A stretch of 64,000 nt of DNA from Lycocorax pyrrhopterus obiensis. Its lineage: Eukaryota > Chordata > Aves > Passeriformes > Paradisaeidae. The notes below the pieces were generated by a model. The model saw nothing but the letters and a program-made list of their open reading frames with translations, had not been told where the DNA came from and did no database searches. The stretch lies in assembly GCA_014706295.1 (NCBI GenBank), contig JACSVZ010000002.1, positions 103,410,431 to 103,474,430 on the forward strand, given 5' to 3'. How positions within the stretch are numbered: the first letter of the stretch is position 1; each line of letters begins with the position of its first letter. This document shows positions 1 through 13,690 of this stretch, piece by piece. The position numbers and the translations under genes were made by a program.

Positions 1-148
1 TTGGTGCATTAAGAAGAATATGAACTTGCTAACAAATAAAGCAAATAGCTATGTAGATGTTGAACAGTTTACTCCTGTTATAGTTATTGCTGCGAGCAGG
101 GAGTAATGATATGTTCTCAAAAGTTCAAACAATTTCACTGTAGCTTAC

Positions 149-497
149 TTTTAAATATTCCTACAGCAATCTCCTTGGTTTCTGGAAAATAATTAAGGAC
201 ACAATAGATTATTCTGTCTTCAGCTGCACAGCAGCTAACAACTGTAAGAAATATTTTGTTCTTTGTGTGGCTTGAAAAAATCCCAATTTCCAACAAGCCT
301 TTAATTGTTTTCTCAGCTGAATGAAGTTCTAGTATGTTTTTTGCAATACAGAATTCTTTCATTCTATCAAGAATTATCATTGTAACTGCAATGGAAGGTT
401 GAAAACCAACAGTATTTAATTTGTTACCATAAATGATTTGGATAACATTATGGCTAAGTCTAATTTCTTCCATATTTTCACAATTCCATATCAACAA
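149..497 (-). other. Exon-like open stretch, unrecognised
   Basis: On the minus strand about 120 codons are open from roughly 497 down to a TGA near 135. The frame has an internal ATG (MEEIRLSHNV...) and a product rich in Ile, Leu, Lys and Phe. Just before the stop there is a good 5' splice-site match, AA|GTAAGC (plus-strand 143-148 reads gcttac), so an internal exon would end at 149. Upstream the frame is closed by a TAA shortly before a weak acceptor-like AAAACAG. I recognise no domain. The Ile/Lys/Phe/Asn-rich composition is also what chance translation of AT-rich DNA gives, so this is a lead only. Confidence 0.2.
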
Positions 498-2285
498 AAG
501 GTTTTGAGCATTCTGTTTTTAGCAATCAGAGTACAATTCCTTTAATAAATTGCCCTGCTTTAATTCTGCCATATATCTGGCATTCATCCCCGATTAATAG
601 AAAATGACAGCAAGCTCCGAGCCACTATTGCTTTCTTTACTGATCCATGATAGTTGCATCCTGGAAAGAGCAAGAACCCTTTTTTTTTTCCAGTGTATGT
701 TGTAGCTTAACAGTGATTTTAGCACATCTGCAGCCATGATTAGAGCCCAAACTGCCAGCTAAAGTACACAAATAATTGGCACACCTGAACTTAGATCATG
801 AACAGACTCTCTGCTTCCCGTAACATGTAAAGCCAGCAAGTAATCATGATAAACATATGAAATTCATAGTTTTCTGATACTCAGAATCTGAATATTTAAG
901 ATAGCACCAGACATGGACTTCTAGGTAACAGTCACAGCCTGATCAAAAGCATGAGCAGATGATTCTTAGAGATCTGATGATTATTTTCTGCACTATGGTC
1001 AGACCTCCTGACTGAACTGCGTGTTTGGTGCTGCACTGTTAAAGCCTGAGCAGGTGAAAAGCTAGGATGTGTTGGGAGAGACATTTCCCACAGTAGAGAC
1101 TGGCCACAAACAGAGGTGGTAGTAAATTTCTACAACACTTTACTCTGGCAAAAGAAAACAGGTCAGTGTATTATGAAACTTAATTTCAAATAGGTTGAAT
1201 TAAATGAAACAAAATGAAAATTCAAATTCTTGACAAAACAACAACAAAAGCAAGTAAATAAAAATGCATCTAAATTGCTTCCCAGCAGAAATTCAGTGAA
1301 GAGTAAACCCAGAACTTTCTATGAATATCTGTATTTTTGCTCAAAAAATAGTTTGACAGAAAAATCCCAAGCAGCCCTAGTTAAAGGTCTGCAAGCAGCA
1401 GAGTTCAGCATTCTAAAAACTGTCATTTTGTTAAAAACCAGAGGAACCTGACAGTTTTGGTCTACCTAAGCCCCCCTGAATTTGTTGTATGGATCCGTTT
1501 GATCTGGTGGTGGCAGTGTGTACCTGTGACTGAGAGGAAGAGCCAGAAGAATATTCTGAATTACAGAGGGAGAGCCGTCCACTGGGAAGGATTCCTGTCA
1601 GCCACCTGAAAAAGGTTACTAACAAACCTATTGGTCACTAAGGTGATGGCAGCGGCTCTCGCACACTCAACTAGAAGGACAGAAAGATCTCCAGGAAGGA
1701 AAAGGCTCTCCTTTGGCAGCATATTCGCAGCCTCACCTCACCTACTGCTTCTTGCCCTGCAAGGTCCCTTGGAGAAGCCTGTTTCTCTTAAATGATGAAA
1801 ACCGGGATAATGAACTCTGCCTGGGGAAAAAAGCTGAAGGATAGTTAATGAGGTTATGTGGTTTTTCCCGGGATTATTAGGCACAGGCAGCCGTGAGCAC
1901 AGAGGGCAGGTGCTGGGCTGCTGTGCGGCTTCGGGTGTGAGCAGGGACTCACTGGCTAAATTAGTTGGGAGGAAATTTCTGTCTGGGTGTTTCTGTGGGC
2001 TTCGTTTGTCTCTGAAGCTACTTGCCTGGGGTGACTCTGAGCCTGGGTGAGCAGCCCTAAAGGTCAGGGGGCTGGCAAAATCCACAAGAGGGGTTTTCTT
2101 CTCTTATTCTGAAAGGCGAGTGTGTTCTGTATCCTCAGGCTGCGAAAAAATCGAACAGAAGGAAAACCAAAACACAGGCACAAAAGACTCTTCTGTACAT
2201 GAAGCAGGAGTGGCTCTAGGGGTCAGGGAGGAGGGATTATGACCAAACCCGTCTATTCTCTCTTCTTATCCCACCAGACCTTGTA
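498..2285. other. No gene recognised
   Basis: Single-copy-looking DNA without a supported gene or repeat. It becomes more GC-rich from about 1650 towards the CpG cluster at 2.3 kb. Short open frames on both strands here overlap each other and show no domain or convincing splice context. Confidence 0.4.
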
Positions 2286-2293
2286 ATGCCTCC

Positions 2294-2391
2294 TCGATGC
2301 CAGCCCGGGCTGCCCGCAGCGTCCCGCGTGTCCCCGCGTGCCAGGCAGGGACTGCCCCGGGAGGGAGGGCAGCAGCCCCGGCCAAGGCGCA
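2294..2391. promoter_or_regulatory. Short CpG-dense cluster
   Basis: About ten CpG dinucleotides fall within roughly 100 bp (cccggg, cccgca, cccgcg, ccccgcg, ccccgg, ggcgc), in a window where CpG is otherwise rare. It is too short for a classical CpG island. It could be the start of a non-coding transcript, a methylation-free regulatory site, or the remnant of a GC-rich mobile element. No core promoter or first exon is visible. Confidence 0.25.
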
Positions 2392-2415
2392 GGGAAGTTC
2401 CACCAGCTCGGTGAC

Positions 2416-5400
2416 AACACATCATGTTTCTTTCAGACCTCGAGCTTTTGTTGAAAAATGAAAGCAAAAAGCAAACTCCCAAAGTCATCAGTTCCTAGTT
2501 TTCAGAAGCCCATGATTCAAGCCAGCAAAAGTGATGGGATTTGTCTAAGAGTCAGAAATAGTTTTGAACTTGTTTCTTAGCTTAAAGTTTTGCCTCTACC
2601 AGTGCCACTACCTCTCCCTTTGTTTTCTGGCTTCTAGGACTGTAAAACACAGCGCATTTGCAAATTTATCATTGAAACAGAGAATCTAGACAGCCATACA
2701 GATCTGGGTGTTTGTTTGTTCATTCATTTGTTGTTTTTAATTTTTTTCCTGAGATATAAACTGAAATTCTCTTGAATCTTTCAAGGAGCCTACGCTCTAA
2801 GAAAAAAAGACCAAATTGTGTGAGCTGCAATAATATCACAAGAGCTGGCAGCCACAATATGTTCTAGATGGTTTTTTATCTCTTAAAATATATGACTGGG
2901 GAAAAACTTGCCTGGAAGGTTAGATGAACGTACTACAGGATCTCACCAGTTTTACGTCCCTACTTGGGCACTACTATTGATCCTGCAATTATATTACAGT
3001 CCTGCCTGTGGCTCTTTAAAACCCTGTATTTCTCCACAGGTAGGTGTGCCAAATTGTTCATGGCATATGAGATTCCCATGTAAAAAACTGTCTTTTGAGC
3101 TACTTAGTAATACATGAAACATAGCTTATGGCACGATCCAAAATTTGATCCATATTCTAAAAACAGATCTTCCTTTTTATTCACTACGTGGTGTCATAGT
3201 GCTGGACCCTAAACAGTCACATAAAACTCTGTTAAGTAAAGATCTATGCCTGACTAACAGGTAGATAGTGATACTCCAATCTTGCCAACAGGAAGCCACC
3301 AAAATCTAGTTAAACATTTTTTTTAACTCTTTGCATGGATAATGTGAAATTTATGTGCGCAACAAATATATTTTTCCACGTGGATTTTTGCAAGTTCAGA
3401 CTCCTCAGCATCTGAGAGGAGGAAATGCTGCATCTGTCCGTGCCTATTCTGTCATCTGTTTCATGTTAAAAACAATGCATTTTCTTTTCTTTCCTAGATA
3501 TTTATTCACTTAGTTGGATTCCAGAATTGGAGTCCTGCACAAGTTGTGAGGAATTGGATCTGATGAAATGCTCACTGTGTGCCTTGGAAAATTTTATCTT
3601 ACATGAGTTCATAGTAATAAAGCCTTTTCTAAATAGGACAATTTTAATGAGCAGAACACATCAGTTAACCTGGAACTTACGAAAATTACTTATTACAAAG
3701 AAGAAAATCAATGAGCATTTGAACATCCTGACTGCCAGGGAACATTTCCTTTTGTAGCTGTCACCACAAAAATTGTTCAGTGTTGTTGAGGAGACACTGA
3801 GAGTGAGTGTATTTATGTAAACAGGAAGAAAGTGTTGAAGAAAGAAAGGCCCAAAATTCAGGTTTTAACATTAGCCTGTGGCAGAGGCAAGATGAACACA
3901 GAACCTGTTGATCTAAGCAACAGAGGACACCATGTACTGCTGCAGATTCCTGGGCATCTGCACTCATTTCCATGTTACCCATATTCTCTTCAATCAGGGC
4001 AGCAGCTGACTAAACGCATTTAAATGTATGTAAATGGGGAGGATCTCTGAAAGGATACATTAAGCCCAAGTTTATGCTACATAACTCAAGCTGGAACCTG
4101 GTAAGACTGCCTCCTTGCAAAAATATATTAGTTTAGCAAATAAGCATGCACTGGTCACTGGTACTTTTCAGACAAAGGATACATATTAGCTGTTTTAGAA
4201 AAATTGGCAAATTTAAGAGTTTAAAATATCTTGAAATAATTCTGTTTCCTAATGGAATAGCAGGTATATTCTTTGCCATGCTCTACAAGCAAGAAAGTTA
4301 ATCAAAGATTTGACTTTCAAGTAATTACATAACATGTAATTTATTTAAGATCAAAATTGAAAAGGCAAGTAAGCAAAAAGTAATTTTTCTTCCATTTGAT
4401 TTCCCTCTACTCTGGTTTGTATCTCTGGAGTTCTATATGTATCTGTAAGCCCATGTGCAGATATTCTTAAGGGAAATTCAGCAGCTGTATTTTTCGGTTC
4501 ATACTTTACCTAAATAGAAATTACCTTTTTCATATAAACAAGTCTTAAGAAATACAAAACTAGAACTAGGTAGTATTACTGTGTTCATTGCCTTAGCCTT
4601 CAGCTCACAAATCCATTTTGTCTGAATGAAAGGTAGTTCATTTCACACAGTATTTCCTTACTTCCTGTTTTTAATTATCTGCTGTTTAACACAAGCCCCC
4701 AAAGATTCACCCAAAACCACAGATTGTCTCCAGAACAACAGCCAAACTTGTGGTTGACCATTTTATCGGGTTAGCGTATATTTACTGCCCCTCTGGGGCA
4801 GCTAGAACACCTGGTGGTACTTTGGTACATATGCCAAGGCTTCTTCCAAGCTATGCATGTGCTCTTTTGCTCTCAGGACTGCCAACCTTCAGCACTAGCA
4901 TTCTTTTTTCCTCCAGCAGCCACCATCAGAACTCATCCTGGGGTGACGCACTTCTGTCGCTTCTCTTGAGGTAGTGAGAACAGTTGACCAGACTTAGATC
5001 TGCCTGCTGTGAGGTTTGGAACCAGTCTATTTACCCTGAACAACCAGGGAAGAGCATTCAAAAGCAGCATGATTTGAGGAGCCAGATACCTCTTTTTCCT
5101 GAATGTCGTAGTGGAACAATGGAGGTGTTTTACCATGAAACCAAAGTGGGAGTCTGAGCCTGACTCTGAACATGAACCCAGCAGCATTTGAGGTAACGCA
5201 TCTATGGTTGATTTCATCAGGCCAGACAATCAAAAGGACCTGAACCTATTACTGTTCATAATACTATCCTCATCATGTTTGTGCCATTAACTACCCAGCT
5301 TCAGAAAGACTTGGAGGAAAGAATATTTAGATGCTTTTCTAGGCTGTACAGATCTCTTAAATGGATGAGAAAACTTGTCTGGCATGCCTGCTAAAACTTT

Positions 5401-8400
5401 GCTGGCTCCAACACTTCCTGGGACAGTGGAGGATCTGACTGTATGAGCTCAGGCTGGCACAGGAAATGTCCTTTCGTTATTGTAAGATTAAGATTTACTC
5501 GCTTTCTAGCATTTCACCATTATTCATTTTCACCCACCAGTGAAGACATGCATGCAATAAATTAATTTTTTTTTGCCAGTAATACACAATTCATAGGCAT
5601 GTAGTAGCTCTGAGTATTCTCTTATTTATAAATATGTTGTCTATAGTGAAGTTACTCCAGGTTTGAAGTGGTATAAAAAAGAGGCCCGATATATATAAAC
5701 TTATATATTATTTATTAGCACATCATCAGGAGTTATTGCTTTAGCTTGCTTCGTGTCAATAACAATACTATTTTGTAACTTGGAAAAGTAATAATCTTTT
5801 TGCTTTCATTTCCTTTGACAGGAAAAGCAAAATTATTTCAGTGCCATTTCACATGACTAATACTTTCAGAAACACAAAGCAATGCAGTAATCATTTGGGA
5901 TGAGGAGATAATGCAGAAAAGAAAACATACATTCTGCAGATAAATGTGATATATAGATTACATGCACAGAGAATACTAAAAAAATAAAGACATTTAAAAA
6001 GCTAATAATAATAGTGTTTCTGTGTAGTGCTCTTCCAAATTATATTGTTCTGATCTGGTGTCTCTCATGAATCATTGCATCAGAAACTACCACAGCTAAA
6101 ACAAGATTCCTTTGCTATCCTCAGCGCGAATTAAAACAGTAACTTGGCCTTTTATTCCTGAGCTCTACCATCAGCATTTGTCAAAGAAAAACAAAGATTT
6201 AAATGTGAGAAGACATCCCTGTGATTTTCAAATAGTATTTAAATTCTGATTTGGACAAATTCAATACAGAATATTGAAAATATAACCTACAAAAGCAGTA
6301 ATTCCAATCCATTTTATTTGAACTAAAATAATTCACTCAATTTAACCTGGTAACAGTTAGAATTTGAAATGCTGACTGTTATCTAATTAAATGTTCAAAA
6401 TTGGACTCGGAAATTCTTTTTGACTTAGGCTGAATTATGTGTCTTGCATTTATGTACTCCATAGACTGTAGGTATTGAGTTTACTGAAACATGTCCTGCA
6501 TCCTGCTATTTCTAGGCCTGCCTGGTCTCAGAAATTCACCATGAGTGACATATCATGACATTAAGACATTCTACGTGTGTAAACCTATTTGGTTAAAATC
6601 ACAGTAGAGTATAGATTTCATCAAATAATCCAGTGTTTTACCTTTGTAAAGCATGAAGACATTGAAACACTTGTAAATATTCTTGGCTCAACTACTTAAT
6701 CTTATTATCAGTAATGGAATTTGTTGTATTTTTAAAAAGAAAAACCACAAAGTAAGAGTACTTTCCTTTGGCTTTAAATTTTGGAGTACATTACTTGCAC
6801 TTTTCTACAAATATTAAAAGAAACTTATTGAATGTATACTGCCTTGACTTAGTTCGTGTTTCTGCCCCTGGAGTGCATCTTGTAGTTTGCAAGCTTGATT
6901 CTCAGTGAGTTGCAAGTGCTGGAAAGCCTCTGTTCATTCTGAAGGTATTTGGGTCAAGCTCTGTGTTCCTGATGGACCAGGGTTTGGAAGCTTCCCTATT
7001 AACTCAGGGGTCATTCAGCAAAACGTTCATCTCTGGTTTTGGCCTGTAGTCAGAAAACTTTATCAAATAAGACTCCTGTATGGAATAAATCTTTGTTCCT
7101 TTTCAGGGATACGTGATAAGGCAGGCATGCACCAGGCAGAGTTGGATGCTGCACTGACAGACAAATATTCATCTCTCTTCAATTACGTTATACCTATGTT
7201 AATTAAACAGCATATATGAATGACTAGAAAGACTTGTGGTATTGAGTTGACTGTAGGGACATATTGAGTGACATGTTTTTCAATTGCCAGAAAATTAGGT
7301 TGCCAGTTTACAGCTGTCATTCTTCTCAAAGAGATGTGATGAAAGGGACAGAAAACTGTTTCAGCACACCTCACATCAGCACAGAAGGCACAGTCAGTGA
7401 TCGATCCCACACAGTGAAAATAATCAGAGGTAGAAAACCCACAGTAATTTAAAATTACGGAATGTGAAAGTTTCTCACTGCTCTTCCAGTGAAGCAACAG
7501 GCTGAATTGGTGAGATGAGGTGTCAGAAGGTAAAAATATTTTTTTTTTCTTACTGGGTTGCAGCCAGCATAGAACACTGAGCAGCCTAGGAGATATTCTG
7601 AAATCCTCTTGATTTACTGATATCCATTAGTGTACATGCGAATTGCTTTGTTTTGGAGGTTAGCCTGTTAGTGAAAATGAATGTAACCTGGTAAGTAAGA
7701 AAAGGCCAATACAGATAAGATCACTTATGTGACCACTAAGCTGTTGTATCAAACAAATGCAGATCGAGTCTAAAACTGGATCCAGTCTAAACAGATCCAG
7801 TGTTAACCTTTGGTTTTTTTCAGCTAAACAGTTTGGATGCATACTAGAAAAATTTAACAAAAAGTTTCCATGATGCCCATTGTGTGAAGAATTTATGCTG
7901 TGAGGACCACCAAGTTCTTGTCTGATTCTGGCTCACAGTGTTTGGAGCTAATCAGATTTACCTGAGCTCAGCTCAGATGGTTTGGCTCAGATCTCTTTAA
8001 ACAGATGTGAAGCAACTGGCTCTAATGGGAGGGCAGGAGATCACCACTCTGCAGTTTTCATCCAGCTGCAACACTGGTCTATGCCTCAAAAGAACTATGT
8101 GACATCTTTGATAGTGTCACATTATTCTCCATGATGTCATGAAAAAAACATTGGCTGACCAGACAGTGTTTGATGAATGTCAATTTCTGTCAGACTTCTG
8201 CCTTTTTTTTTCCTCTGAGAGGAGAGGAAACAACAATTCAAACAACTAGTGCTGCCCTCAGTCCAGTGCCCTCTCCTCTCCGTGAGCGTGGCTTAGCTAA
8301 GCTGTTGCTGTTAAGTTCCTGCTGGCAAGGGGGGGGGATCTGCAGGCACAACTCCCTGTATGCGCCAGAAATTCTAAGGAAATTCAAAACTGGCCTCCGT

Positions 8401-8528
8401 CCCTGCAAGCGTTGGAGCTCAGACTATTTTGAATTGTTGCTTTTCATAATGGAAATATAAGACATGATTTCCTTTTTACTCCGGAGACTAAATGAAGTAT
8501 TATATTTAATACTGCTAATAATGTGGGT
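2416..8528. other. No gene recognised; AT-rich unique sequence
   Basis: No supported coding region, RNA gene or identifiable transposon. Minor simple sequence includes a TA-rich patch near 5688-5715 and a run of nine or more G near 8330. Open frames are short, overlap on both strands, and lack domains. Confidence 0.4.
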
Positions 8529-8612
8529 TATTAAAAAAAAAGAAAAAAAAAAGAATGGAAGAGATTTTGCCTGTAGTTTGCCGTGTTTCACCAAGATAGA
8601 AAAAAAAAAGAA
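8529..8612. repeat. A-rich low-complexity tracts
   Basis: Two A-rich runs interrupted by single G, at about 8531-8552 and 8599-8612, separated by some 45 bp. These are simple low-complexity sequence. No retrocopy body could be recognised next to them. Confidence 0.6.
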
Positions 8613-11600
8613 ATAATTTGTTGTGCACAGGGATCCTTACCTACCAAAGGCACAAAACTCTTCAATGAAACTTCTGCTGTATTTGCAAAGCAGTGAATAA
8701 AAGGCAAAAAATGCCATTCATAATTTATATTTTGCTGTTGGCAACAGATGGGATGGGAGAAATGAGATGACTGTGTTGTATTTAAAATTAGCATTAGTCT
8801 CAAATAAGGTGCTTATCTTTGTGAGTCAGTGTGCTTACATTCATATCAAATATATAACCTGCTGGTGTCAATCAACACATATTTTAATATGCATTTATCC
8901 TATCTATGATATACGATATTCCAACAAACTTCTTATTAACCATAATATGTTCTTAATCTCAACATTCAATTAACAAATCCTGTTATAATCAAGACTTTTC
9001 CTTTTGAAGCATCTGTTATTGTCCTTTTTAGTAACATATTTACAGGAGCTGAAAATACTGCATCTCGCACAGTCATTAAAGATTTTGGGGCTATTTAATA
9101 GGATTCTTTTTTCTTAGTAAATACTTCTGAACAGACTTGCTTTGCTTAAAATTTTGTGTGTGTGGTGGAACACCTACTTGTGGCCATGGCATCCTTTCCC
9201 AGAAGTGGAATCTAGTAAAGTGGCCCTAATTTTGATGATTGCTAACTGCAGTTTCAAGATCACTTGGCAAAGCTGAAACTTGTAAAGAGTAATGAGAGTG
9301 AAGGTCCTTTATGAGCTCAAAGCCTGGGTGCTTTCATAAAGTGGCATTCGCCTTCCCATTGGCAGTGCTGTACCCCTTTACGACTTGAAGGGATTTAGCT
9401 TTGCTACTCAGTTTTTCAACCCTTCTGGTACCACCAATATTCTGTGTATCCAGATGACATAGGCAACCTCACCTTTGGATATTATCTACTGAATAAAATC
9501 CATGCACACACAATCTGAAGATGAGGTGGAACACTGATAAATACTGGGAATTTTAATTTTAAAACTCCCCGTTAGACCATATCAACAGATCACTGAAAAA
9601 ATTACTTAGCAGCAACAACAGCAAGACCCTCAGTGAAAATCCCTGCAGTGCTTGGCTTTTGTTTCATAGCGGCAGTTTTTCTCTTTTATCCTCCTTGTTG
9701 CTGTGATCAACAGAGGGCAGTTGGGCTCCTTTCTATTTTCAGTTTCAATTAAAATTTCAAAATTGTTTTTGATTGAACTTTTGAACACACCGAGATGTGA
9801 AAGCGCCCCCGCTGTCGCTAAAATGGTCTGGAACGTGCTTTCTGGGCATGAACATTTCAAAGAGAAGATGCTGGTTGCAAGCAGCTCCACCTCCACTCTC
9901 TTCTCCAACATGCTTGTTAAAGTCTCAGGAGGGCCCATTACTTTTATTTTTTTCTCCTAAGTAAAGTCCAAATGGAGTGTTTTGATTTAACACCACTGAT
10001 AACAAAAAAAAACCCCATTCAAACAACGAACAATTTAGGTACAAGCTATTGAACGAAGCAAAAATAACAATCCCAAGAAGCTGTGGGAGGACAGGGCTTC
10101 AAAGGGAGAAAGCTCAACTGTCTAGCTGGAAGGAAGAGTTTTTTGAGGTTGCTATGAAACATATGTAATGCAAATTTAAGCACCTTCCTGACAGCTCTAC
10201 TTTGTGTTGAGAATAGGCAGATAGAGTCCTTGGGAATTCAACTTTTCTCCTAAGCTAAGCACAGTTGTTTTTCTTACAGGGAAGATTTTGGGCCCCTAAT
10301 TTAGTGCAGCTGGGGATATAACGTGGCCTTCATCATGCTGAGTTATGTCTTTCTTAAGTCTTTTCCTCATTAAGACAGTATATGGGCATGTATACATAAT
10401 ATTGGCTGTGAGTACAAACATCTGACTGGTACTTTTCAATTGTTTCTGTGGATTTGTGTATAAATGCCTTCATAAAATGCTATGGATGTAAAAAATAAAG
10501 AAAGGAGCAACCACCCAGGGCTATGACATCACCTCACGAGTTTTAGTCACAGACTAAGAGGACCATCATGTTATGATGCCAAGAAGAAAAATCTTTGGGT
10601 GATTCCTGAAAATCATAAAATTTCACCACATAATAATGCTTCTTATCTTGATATATATGATTACAGGTCAGTACACTGTTCATGTCTCTTACTGATTTGG
10701 GGACTCAATGTGCAAAGAAATACTAGAACAAACTTCAGAAAGCTGGGATTCTAAATAGTGGGGAAAGACAGACTGAAACTAATTAAAAAGCAGAAAAAAC
10801 ATTGTAAAATTGGGAATTGCTAAAATGGAGTGAACAGAATTTAACACATTTTCAAAAGCATTCAACTCAGGAGATTAAATCAACTTCCTGAAGATGCCTA
10901 ATACCTGTAGTTCCTATTAGAGAAAATCAGAGTATGGTTTTAGCACATCTGAAAGTTGTCATTAAAGTAAGTAATTAATATAAAACTAAGATTTTTGTAG
11001 TGACGGAAAATAATTGGGTAAGCAGTGAGGCAATTGTTACAACTGATGCAATAGATGAAGAGCTCTGCTTAAAAGGCTGGCTGGTAATGACCACAACCAG
11101 CAGGCAACTGAAAACCCCCAAGAGTAAGAAAGGAGACCATGTTCTACCCTCATCAATCCTCGTAAAGGAGAAGGAAACTGTCTTTAACCCAGATTAAAAA
11201 AAAAAAAAAATTAGATGGACAAATATTTCCAACTCATCCTTTTTTCGGTGTTTTCTCCTGTGTGGTTACAATGACGACATATTTTATGCAGGTATGAGAT
11301 GGATGCCTCTGTACCGTTCCATTTGCACAAGTGCTGATGATAGAAGCACTTCAATGTCGTCTTATTGATGATATGGCAATGCTCAAAATGTAAAGGAATG
11401 GTACCTGAGGGAAAGCAGGGGAAGTAAAAGGCTTGCCAAAGCCTAGCAAAAGCTCAGGCAGCTGTGAGATAGGAGTGAGGTGTTACCTGACAAACTCAAC
11501 CAAGAGACTCCAAGAGCTTCTCTTGATGGCAGGAATCTCAGAGTCATTCCTAAATTGTTGGTTTTGCCTTGTTTCCAAAGGGAACCAAAGAGCAAACCCT

Positions 11601-13479
11601 TCAGTGACAGTGAAACGTAGTGGGTGTTTCTCTTTTAGCAACCAGGTGTACCAAAGGGTTTTTTTGTTTGGGGTTTGGTTTTTCTTTTTCTGCAAGTGAT
11701 CCAGCAGCTTTAGAGCACCAGATACTCAAACACCACTGAGCATGTGTTGCTGGGAAACAACACACCACTTCTCATTGCAGGCAGACAAACAGACAGACAG
11801 GGACAGATCTACAGAATTAAAAGTTGAACCTGCAGTGCCAGCAATAAAGTGCAAACATTCCCTACCCTGCCAAATGCAGGGACAGTCACATAAATGCAAT
11901 TGCTGCAGGACTTAAGAAAAATATTCTATGAAATGTGCATCATGCATATCAATTACCCAGGAAGCAACAAAACCAGGCTTTTGTAGCTCATTTAGCTGTA
12001 GAGCACTAAATGAGAATATTTACACTCATTCTACTAGCAAGAAGAAAATAATATTCAAGAGCTAGTGAAAAGATTGAAGGAATGAGGTGTAGAGGACATT
12101 AATGCTAATCTCAAATGTATTATTTTGGATTCAGTAAACTAGCAGTGTATGCACAGAGCTGTTAGCTGTTTTGTTTAAAAAGTTATACTTTATAGTGAGG
12201 TGATTCTCCTGGTGGCATGTTATTTAAATAGACATACCTGTTCTGAGTGACTTTATTCAGGTTATCACTCTCACAGGCTTAGAAGTGAAAGCCATTGTTT
12301 TATTATAATCTTTTTCTACAGAGCTTGCTTTGCAAAATGTGCTTTTCCCACTTTTATAGCCCTAAAGTCCTCACTTTGTATCCTCAGATGAAGCACTAGC
12401 TGTTACTCACAGAGGTCTTTTTCTTCTAAATTTATTCAAACAGAAAATTCTGCATCCTTGTGCCTTCCACCAAGTATTTTGAAACTAATTAAAAGACTTT
12501 TAAAAAACAAATGGTCAGCCCATTACTGGGACTCTGAGGGAAGCTTGTGGGGGAGATAGATAGTTGAATCTACCCCATGGTGTGCATAGGTTATAATTTA
12601 GTTCAGCCCTTCCCTTTTTGTTGAGTACAGGGCTGGAAAATACTACCTGCGCCTTACCCCGTGACTGCCATTTCTATGACATAAACACATCATCTAGAAG
12701 GGTCCATAAAACATTCAGCCAGCTTGTCTTTGCACAGCAGAAGTTACAAATATTTCCTAATGAACCTAAACTATGTGTCTTTGTTTGCGTGTGTATATCA
12801 AATCCCTCCTAGCCCGAATGTTTGCTTTGGTGGTTCTGTAAGTGTGTCAACAGTTCAAAAATAATGTACAGTAACAAAAAGGAAGAGTTTTTCATTGCAT
12901 GAAGAGCTGCCTAGCTTTCCAGCTCTCAGACACCAAAAAGAAATTCAGAAGAACTTCGTTCAGATCAAGGATGCAGCAATTCCTCAGAGAAGTTTCAAAT
13001 CTAGTCATTTGATTTGTAGTCTCTGCATTATATTAGGAAAACCTGACACCCTTAATTCAAGAATTCTCTTTGAGAACAGAGACTAACGAGCATAATTGGC
13101 AATCTTAACCCAGAAATATAAGCCCAAATGGTTAATTTAAATTTAACCAGTGTCAAAAGAAAAAAATCCCAAGAGCCAAATGTGGCTGAATTTTACAGTG
13201 CTAACCACAACTCTGGTTTTGCAATAAGTCTCACGTTCTCATTTAGTGCTGATGGCAGTCTGGACTGAGACCAGAGGCACCTGCCCACAAACGGCTCCTG
13301 TGCAACAACAGAGCTGACATGGTTTAAAGCCATTGATATTGCACCACACCTTCTTTCAGGAAAAAATAAATCCAAAACCCTGTCTGGTTTCCTTGGGTTT
13401 GCCATTTATGACAACTTAGACTCCCACAAGAGCTCCTACTGCTATTATGTTTTATACGAGCTAATAATTTAAATACATT
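8613..13479. other. No gene recognised; one poly-A tract
   Basis: No supported gene. A run of about 15 A at 11196-11210 follows a moderately open stretch (11000-11197). That could mark the tail of an old retrocopy, but no source gene is recognised and I found no flanking duplication. Short CAGA-type repeats occur near 11785-11800. The 9.62-9.96 kb part has open frames on both strands, without a recognisable product. Confidence 0.35.
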
Positions 13480-13690
13480 TTAAAATATTTTTATGAGCAT
13501 GCTAATTGGGTTGGTTTCTGATCCGCAGGGCCGCATCTGGTTCAGGTTTCAATACAGTTCACAATTAGAGAGCAGATCTCTCTGCTTGCACTGAGTGCTT
13601 TGGTCACATGTGGGGTTTTTTTCTTAATGAGCTGTCAACAAGCTGTCAAACGCTGACACAAATTAGAGAGGGGAGACAGTGAAGGGTTGG
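13480..13690. promoter_or_regulatory. Candidate regulatory element (TALE/homeobox motif cluster)
   Basis: A compact block with motifs usual in developmental enhancers. AGCTGTCAA occurs twice, 11 bp apart (13630-13638 and 13641-13649), containing the CTGTCA core bound by Meis/TGIF-type TALE proteins, followed by a related CGCTGACA. An E-box-like CACATGTG lies at 13604-13611. ATTAGAGAG occurs twice (near 13565 and 13662), and CTAATTGGG lies near 13502. The motif identities come from general knowledge of these factor families. Function and conservation are inference. Confidence 0.25.

Noticed and set aside
10950..11213. Processed pseudogene ending in a poly-A run
   Set aside because: No source gene recognised and no flanking duplication found; the A-run alone is weak evidence.
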